Shown here piece by piece: positions 57,693 to 64,000 of a stretch of DNA of 64,000 nucleotides. The first letter of the stretch is position 1. The number at the start of each line of letters is the position of its first letter. This DNA is from Angiostrongylus vasorum (Eukaryota; Nematoda; Chromadorea; Rhabditida; Metastrongylidae): assembly GCA_018806985.1 (NCBI GenBank), contig JADANN010000409.1, forward strand, positions 248,001-312,000. The letters are read 5' to 3'. The position numbers and the translations under genes are program-made. The notes under the pieces were generated by a model. The model did not search any database and was not told the origin of the DNA. It saw only the letters and a list, made by a program, of their open reading frames with translations.

Positions 57693-57960
57693 AAGTGATG
57701 AAGAAGGTGGTCCCTGTGCCAGATATTCATTGTTTTCTCCACCACACCTTCGTTTTTGGTGCACTTTCGCAAGCCTACTCCTTTGGTACTTCTCGAATCT
57801 GGAAGTGTGTCGTTCACCGTGTTGACTTCCCCACGCAGATCACTTTTGCATTCAAAAAAGTTCCTTTGGTTAAGCATTTGTGCCCCTTGGAGAACATTTT
57901 CATCCCTCATGAACATTATTATTTTGGTTTTGAGTGAAGATCGAGCAGTTAGCACTCACT
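57693..57960 (-). mobile_element. RTE-type LINE C-terminal fragment
   Basis: The minus strand reads SLKTKIIMFMRDENVLQGAQ, FECKSDLRGEVNTVNDTLPD and then KCTKNEGVVEKTMNI. This aligns by eye with [27 protein letters not shown] and [12 protein letters not shown] of subfamily 2, though strongly diverged. Confidence 0.6.
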
Positions 57961-58655
57961 GTTAAAATAGCTGAATCATCAGAATGGTGAAGATGATGTA
58001 GCTGCTAACCATCAACATTCCGATGTTATCCATGTCCAATCTCCAGGTGACGTCTTCACAAGTGGGAGTGAACGATTTTGGCTAGGCCACCGACTTATTT
58101 ACACCTATGAAGCTGACGTTGTAGAGTGGTAAAATCACCACAAGGATATGTGTAGCACAGTAGTTCTTTGTTTACTGAGTATGGACGCCCTGGTTGTTGG
58201 ATTTTGAGATGATTAAGTTCATTTTAACCACATCTTTTCTTCGGGTCTTCGCTAGTTCAACAATAGGCACATAATGGCACCTTGTTCGTTCGTGGTAGAT
58301 TAGTGAGCTGCTTTATACTGTTTATGATCCGATACGCTAACCAGTTCTTGAAGCACTCTTTGTTCCCATGCTTCCATCTAGTATTCCGCCGGTTGTGATG
58401 AGAATAACTTGAGTAAGGAGCCGCTGATATGTAGCTCTCTGTCACTGTACAGCAATATGGTCCTGCTTGTTTTCCATTGGTCTATAACCTGGCATCCTGA
58501 CTTCTAATGTGTGAAATACCGAGGCCATTTGCGTTTACGGCAATAGACTACGGCTTCTTCAGATGTTCAGGTCTAGTCCTAAGAGAATCTGATGCTTTCT
58601 AGAGTACCCAAATTTGAAAGTAGAATTCGCGCCCTACAATATATATATAGCCCGA
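57961..58655. other. Unannotated
   Basis: No gene or repeat family recognised. TTCTTCAGATGTTCAGG at 58556 faintly resembles an inverted Penelope-type terminus. Confidence 0.25.
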
Positions 58656-58850
58656 AGCTCAAAGTTCTCGGCGTTGATCAATCCCTGAGGGATGCGCTAT
58701 GCATTTTTCTTCATTAAGCATCGTTTGAAGGTGAATGAAAGCATATCTGGCCTGCACAGTGACTCGCGGGTAGCGTGCTAATGAATCGAGCCAGTGCTGC
58801 AATCCTCCCAGACCAGTTTGGTATCAATTTGCCGACCCTGGAGGCCGATA
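58656..58850 (-). mobile_element. SINE family B, head lost
   Basis: Inverted: starts AAAGTTCTCGGCGTTGATCA and continues to CAATTTGCCGACCCTGGAGG, where family C sequence takes over. The tRNA-like head is absent, so family C probably inserted into or recombined with it. Confidence 0.75.
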
Positions 58851-59222
58851 TCACATGTAACACATTGCACGGATTGCAGTACTTTTTGCACTCGATTCGT
58901 TTCCTCGTATCCACCATCACCTACGAAAGTGTTGGTACCATTTTCACGTTTGGATTCGGCTGCTGTTCTAGGATCCTGGTCTTCTTTACGAATGTCGTTG
59001 AATTCTGGTGAAGTCGATTATCTCTGGAACCTTGGAATAGTTTCGCTGGAGTGTTCCCATGTGGACTACAAGGAATGAAGTTGTCTTGGACAGGTCTGGT
59101 GGCAATTCTAGGACAATGGGTGATGAGAAAGTTGTTGGTCCCGGATGCGGTCGAAGTAACGCATGGGTAGATCGCACTGTTCCCGTCACGAACGACATCA
59201 CATCCACCTCGCTATCTGATCC
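58850..59222 (-). mobile_element. SINE family C
   Basis: Inverted copy with TTGAATTCTGGTGAAGTCGA, GGTTCCAGAG-type body block and a degraded head CACCTCGCTATCTGATCCCC, followed directly by a TA microsatellite. Confidence 0.55.
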
Positions 59223-59227
59223 CCGTA

Positions 59228-59231
59228 TAAG

Positions 59232-59278
<47 letters not shown>

Positions 59279-59302
59279 CGTATATATATATATATGTATA
59301 TA

Positions 59303-59337
<35 letters not shown>
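59228..59337. repeat. (TA)n microsatellite
   Basis: About 110 bp of TA repeats with a few TATG/TACG interruptions, 160 bp upstream of the glucosidase start codon. Confidence 0.95.
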
Positions 59338-59339
<2 letters not shown>

Positions 59340-59470
59340 ATATTTCATGCAGCATTTGCCGTCCACATGAAATGCTGTAGCTACACGCGGCAATGATTAC
59401 TGTTATCGTGACGTGTCAAGTACTAAAATGTGCCATTGTGACACATTTGCACTCAGTTAGATTCCACTCG

Positions 59471-59482
59471 TTTCTATTATAG
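59471..59482 (+). promoter_or_regulatory. Candidate trans-splice acceptor before glucosidase ATG
   Basis: TTTCTATTATAG ends 16 nt before the ATG at 59499. The short distance is typical for nematode spliced-leader sites. Confidence 0.4.
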
Positions 59483-59498
59483 GCGCTTCGTTTTCGGA

Positions 59499-62400
59499 AT
59501 GGCTCAAAAACAAAAGGCAAAACCAACAAAGTCGGCAAATGCTATTCCAACAGGCCAAAAGACGTTGACTAAGAAGGGTGGATTAAGTTGGAGTATCTTA
59601 GTTCTCATCAGTGCTGCGATTGCTGTTATTTCGTATGTCACCTACACAGAGTTTATCAGTCAGCCCAATCAGGTTCGCCGGCTACTTCCGTTAATCAAGG
59701 GACTTCCTTTCGAGAAGGTTAGTTGAGTTGTATCTTGCTCATTACTATTTCTCATCTCATCTAATCATATATTACACTATGTTGAAATCATAGACAAAAT
59801 GGGGTTCATACCGCCCTCATACTTACTTCGGACTGCGGACGAGGGATCCACGGTCGCCTTTATTTGGGATTATGTGGTACGAACAGCCAGATGTGGTCCA
59901 AATGCCTCATGTCAGGCATTGGTGCGATCAAGGTTGGCTTGGCTTTCTCTACAGTGACCTCTTGTAGTGCGATTTTTCAGCGGCTTTTTCAATCGTCAGT
60001 GGAAATTGTGAAGCGATGTCATTTTCAGCAGATGGCTTGAAACATTACGCTTGGTACTCAGCCGATGGTAGCACTTTTGGCCGCCAAAATATTACGGAGA
60101 GAGCTGGGAACTTAAGCGTCGACTGGATTAATCATGGGGAAACATGGACCGCTCGATTGTACGTGGCTCCAACAACAAGATATACCCTAATCCTTTATTT
60201 AGTTGCACAGGTGAAACAGTATTACTGGAACTTTGTAGCAAGTATCTGACCTTAGACATTTAGTCAATGCTGAGACCTTTTTTGCAGGATTCGCGGTCAA
60301 AATTTCGACTTGGACATCATTTGAAAAATATTATTAGTGGCCAGACGGAGTTGTTCGGTCCTGTCCGCCTTGCTGTTGATCTTAAAAATGAAAACAAAGT
60401 TTTGCATTCTTCTTTGGTATGGGATAACGAACTACATCTGGATCATTTGAACGACTTATTACTCATGAATACAGTGAGTCATATCTTATGTCCAAAGACT
60501 TCTAAAGAGGTTCTTGTTCTAATATCCGTCATATTTTTCTGTCATCACAGTTTGTCTACAGCGTGCACTGGAATCTGATTCTGGATTGGTTTACCAATTA
60601 GACCAGCAAAAGCCTTACAACGAAGGTCGGTTCGCTGCCTTACAGCTGAATATCCACACCGAAACGGAAATTGAGATAGCTTTCAGGTACTTGGCTATAT
60701 TTTAGCAATGCATAGTTATACTCCCTTTGCTAAATTTTATGATGGACTTTTGTTTAATCTATAGTCACTGCAAACTTTTGCTTTTATAAATCTCACCAGG
60801 TACCTATTGCTAACGGTCACGTGTAACGAACTGTTCGGAGGCGCCCTGCAACACACGTGGGATCTATCCCCGCGCCCAAGGCCCACCAACCCTGCCATCC
60901 CCCCTCTCCTCGGTCGCCAAATTGCAACCAGGCTACCAGACTTGTCTGAGAGGATAGCAGCACTGCCTCGATACATCGGTAGGCCACCGCGACTCATTGT
61001 AAAGGCCAGATATGCATTCAATCACCTTCAACGATGCTTGATGAAGTCGAATTCATAGTGCATTCCTCAGGGATTGATCAATGCTGAGATCTTTATCCTT
61101 TATTCTTTATACCCAATGTGTGTTTTCTGAACAGTAATTTAGAGACGGCCAACTTAATGTTTCAGTTGTTCGTTTTCCGCTATATTCCGAACAACGTAAA
61201 CGTTTTTAAGTACGAGTCGTGCCGAAGCTAAAACGGGGCCAGAGTTCCAAAAAGAGCTTTCCAAAAGGGAATTGGGCTTCAATAGTCGCTTTGAGAGAAG
61301 TTTCCATTTGGAAGGAAAGGTAAGTTTATTGAATATTGATGTTTTTCCGCCTATTTCTTAATCTTTTTTTCAGCTTTGTTGACTTCTTTCACAGGTCGTA
61401 GAGTATTATGCGTTGAAAATATCGCTGTCAGATATTATCCTGTTGTGTGTCTGTTGTGTTTAAAAGATAAGTTGTCTGATGAGTTTTTCTACCCTCTAGA
61501 ATTATTCGCCAGTCGAACTTCAAATGGCAAAGGTAGCTCTGTCGAATATGCTTGGAGGCATTGGCTATTGGTACGGTTACAATAGGGTACAAAGGGGTGG
61601 TGCGTCCGTAACAACACCTTATGGACCCCACGAACTACTCTCAGCTGTACCTTCACGGTCATATTTCCCTCGAGGGTTTCTGTGGGATGAAGGATTTCAT
61701 AATATGTTGATACGAAAATTCGACCCCGAACTCAGCTTAGAGATCCTTGTTTCTTGGTTAAATACCATGAGTGAGGATGGATGGATCCCCAGAGAAATGA
61801 TTCTAGGAGTAGAAGCCGAAGCAAAGGTTAGTCGTTTAGTCGTTAGTGTAAAGCTAGCACGGTAGTCTTAGTTGTTTTAGAGTTGTTTGAAGTGGTTTAT
61901 GCATTAAACTGTTTGATAGTAGTTTAGCTGATGTCATTTATTGTTAACGCATCATGACGATATGCATTTACTAAAGCGAGTTTTTTTTGCTGCTGTTTTC
62001 TTTTTGTTGCCCACTTTTTTTCTTCCGTATCTTTTTAAACAGCTCTTCCTTAACATAGGTGTCCCAACTCTGTGCTGGTGAAGTCTATTCTTTACATATT
62101 TACAACATCTTTTCTTCTGTATGAATTATGTGGCGGTTTCTAGCCATCTGTAGTTGGAGTAGTAATCAGTAGGGTATTAGTGTAGTATTATTATGTATGC
62201 TCAGAAGTTAGCAGATACATATGAAGCTCAATACCTACGGGGTTCAGCGAGAAATTGAGTATCGGAACACAGGCCCGACTCCGACAAATACTCATCGTTG
62301 CTGATGCGTTGATATAGAAATGAGTGCCAGTTTTAGTGAAAATAAAGAAAACTGGGTGTTTGTGGAGTAAGTGTTTGTTTTAGGTTCCGACGGAGTTCAT

Positions 62401-64000
62401 CATACAGCGGACGAATGTTGCGAATCCTCCCAGCATTTTTTACATAGTCGATCAAATGCTGGCTGATAAAAATGTAAGGAAAAGTCTGGCTTACGATTAT
62501 CTTTGATCGTGCTTTACGACCTTAACTCTGCTTTGGTTTCTAATCTTGTGACACGTCCTTAGGGAAATCTCTATGTCCTGGATTGTAATACCTTATTGTA
62601 TTATTGAGCCAACAGGTCTTCAACCATTAAGTTTTAAGAAATTTGCTGTTTGTAACTTCTCTTTTTTTTCACTCAGTTGCTTGAAAAGCATGGCACTATA
62701 TTGGCTGGCATATATCGACGACTGGAGGCCTGGTACCGATGGCTCTTGAGAAGCCAGGCTGGAAAAAAGAAAGGAACCTTCAGGTGTGGGTGCACTTTTT
62801 CCTTCTTATCAATTTGATTTTTTTCACAGTAACTCCTTTCGTAATTGAGTGAACGAGTAGGTAATGAAAAATGGTTGTGGGTGCTTTGGCCCGTGTGTAT
62901 GATAAGAATTTTATTTCTGATGATTTATTTTTCCGTTTGAAATTTGCTCCATATTCATCTTCTTTCACATTTAATTATTTTTGAATAGTGCATAGTTCTT
63001 GTTACTTACTTGAATGTTTGGATGGCCCGTCTTCATTGGTTGTGCGGGCCTCAGCACAATTTCCACCTTTTCAAGGTTTTGCTAGTTTAGCCACAGTGAT
63101 TTCCTGGAGTCCCAAGGTCAGCCTACTCAAAATCTGGTCCAGGTTCTCACCATCACTCGCAGTCGCTGTCTTTGTGGATCGGAGGCAGATTTGCTACCAT
63201 GTGACTAGTTTGAAACCAGACGCTGGATCCTGGTATTGGTTTACTGTCAGCTGCGCTTCCTGTTGGTAACGCCGGGCTCATTGTGACCGTGGGAGACCCT
63301 GCTGGGGGGGGACAAATCTCTCCGCTTAACATCGCAGCCCGACACCGGGAAACACCACTCAGCCGTAAACTTCTAGGAGGTTCCTATTATCACACCACTA
63401 ATTGCCTTCGCTTTCGGGATTGCTTGACAGTTTTTCCATTTGCCACCCATATGCAATTTATATCCTTGCATCAGGTTTAGAGGTGTACTGTAATACACTT
63501 GGTCGTTGATTCGATCGCGCTCCGTGGACAAGTCAAGCTATCCTTTTCATGAGCAGCAATATGGTGCTACACTTATTTGGGATGTTAAAAGCGGTAATTT
63601 GACACATTGGTAGACCACCGCAAATCACTGTAAAGCCCAGTTAAGCATTCAGTCAGCTATACAATTCTTAATGGAATGCAGTGCGCGATGCATCCTTAAA
63701 GGATTGGTCAACGAACGTCTTATCTCTTATCTTTCATTTTTTGTGCCGAAATATTAATAAACAATTTACGGTTGACGTAGTAAAGAATGTTGGATTAAAG
63801 CGTTAATTTTGCGTACTGTCGTATTAAGATGGTTAAATTTAAAGTTTCCTTGTAGTTTAAGCTGAGTGTTGGATGAAATAGTGATGAATAAACCAGTCTT
63901 ATTCAGATGGCGTGGGCGAAACGCTACTACATTGCAGGAACTTAATCCAAAGACGTTAGCTTCTGGGTTAGATGACTATCCCAGAGCTAGTCACCCTTCT
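59499..64000 (+). CDS. mogs-1: Mannosyl-oligosaccharide glucosidase (glucosidase I, GH63), 3' end beyond window
   Basis: Exons: 59499-59717, 59794-59932, 60029-60210, 60288-60473, 60562-60686, 61211-61319, 61500-61826, 62384-62473, 62677-62783, 63907 to beyond 64000; all phases match. Glucosidase I removes the outermost alpha-1,2 glucose from N-glycans in the ER lumen. A short basic cytosolic tail (about 1-28) precedes one membrane anchor ([17 protein letters not shown], about 31-47), giving type II topology. Family landmarks follow: [68 protein letters not shown] (the GH63 acidic motif), [12 protein letters not shown] and, at the edge, [15 protein letters not shown]. About 526 codons are present; the family has about 800, so the catalytic C-terminal third is cut off by the window. 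Confidence 0.93.
60818..61112 (+). mobile_element. SINE family B in a glucosidase intron
   Basis: Head degraded (ACGTGTAACGAACTGTTCGG); GGGATCTATCCCC replaces box B. A short duplication of GCAACCAGGCTACCAGACT occurs inside. Same strand as the gene, between exons 60562-60686 and 61211-61319. Confidence 0.8.
61830..62380. other. Glucosidase intron, no element recognised
   Basis: About 550 bp of T-rich intron between exons ending at 61826 and starting at 62384. Nothing else seen. Confidence 0.6.
63003..63378 (-). repeat. Repeat family A in a glucosidase intron
   Basis: Inverted, full length but diverged: ACTTACTTGAATGTTTGGAT to CAGCCGTAAACTTCTAGGAG. A CGATGAGG stretch near the head is deleted. 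Confidence 0.85.
63520..63740 (+). mobile_element. SINE family B, head lost, in a glucosidase intron
   Basis: Only the body and tail remain: GACACATTGGTAGACCACCG, GCATTCAGTCAGCTATAC, AAAGGATTGGTCAACG. It is strongly diverged, and it is followed by 170 bp of plain intron before the last exon in the window. Confidence 0.7.

Overview
The window looks like nuclear DNA of a nematode, most likely a strongylid (hookworm-type) parasite. All real genes are split by many small GT-AG introns with the nematode acceptor style (TTTCAG/TTTTAG). Candidate splice-acceptor-like sites lie 16-25 nt before start codons, which would fit spliced-leader trans-splicing. The intergenic and intronic DNA is packed with decayed RTE-type LINEs, a Penelope-like element, and short repeats of several families. 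There are no bacterial-type operons, Shine-Dalgarno sites or CRISPR arrays. The organism call is inference from these features; no species can be proven here.

Layout. (1) About 3.4-15.1 kb, plus strand: a kinesin with a complete N-terminal motor and a long coiled coil, best matched to kinesin-12 (KIF15 / C. elegans KLP-18). I reconstruct 23 exons. Almost all are phase-consistent; the join into exon 6 needs a non-obvious acceptor. Its introns hold RTE fragments, SINEs and Penelope-type terminal repeats. (2) About 15-22 kb: repeats, an RTE reverse-transcriptase fragment, and short duplicated exon-like pieces. (3) About 22.3-23.9 kb, minus strand: exon-like pieces of an unidentified, partly membrane-spanning protein. 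(4) About 24-37 kb: SINEs, a Bel/Pao-like gag remnant (26.2-27.1 kb), a 2.7 kb foldback structure with about 1 kb inverted arms (27.3-30.1 kb), a decayed Penelope-like element with reverse transcriptase and GIY-YIG endonuclease remnants (30.2-31.8 kb), and RTE fragments (33.1 and 35-36 kb). (5) About 38.6-40.35 kb, minus strand: the last six exons, possibly all exons, of a gene I cannot name; every splice phase matches. (6) About 41-47 kb: repeats and an RTE endonuclease remnant. (7) About 47.3-53.7 kb, minus strand: malonyl-CoA decarboxylase in ten recognisable exons; the first and last coding exons were not found. (8) 59.5 kb to the window end, plus strand: mannosyl-oligosaccharide glucosidase (GH63), ten exons, running off the edge.

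The three named genes are unrelated housekeeping functions: spindle motor, malonyl-CoA turnover and N-glycan trimming in the ER. Nothing suggests they work as one pathway. The most distinctive content is the repeat landscape: one unclassified repeat of about 390 bp (17 copies), at least three tRNA-like SINE families (19 or more copies of the commonest), and Penelope-type termini whose conserved core resembles the CUGANGA / stem / GAAA core of hammerhead ribozymes, scattered in both orientations.
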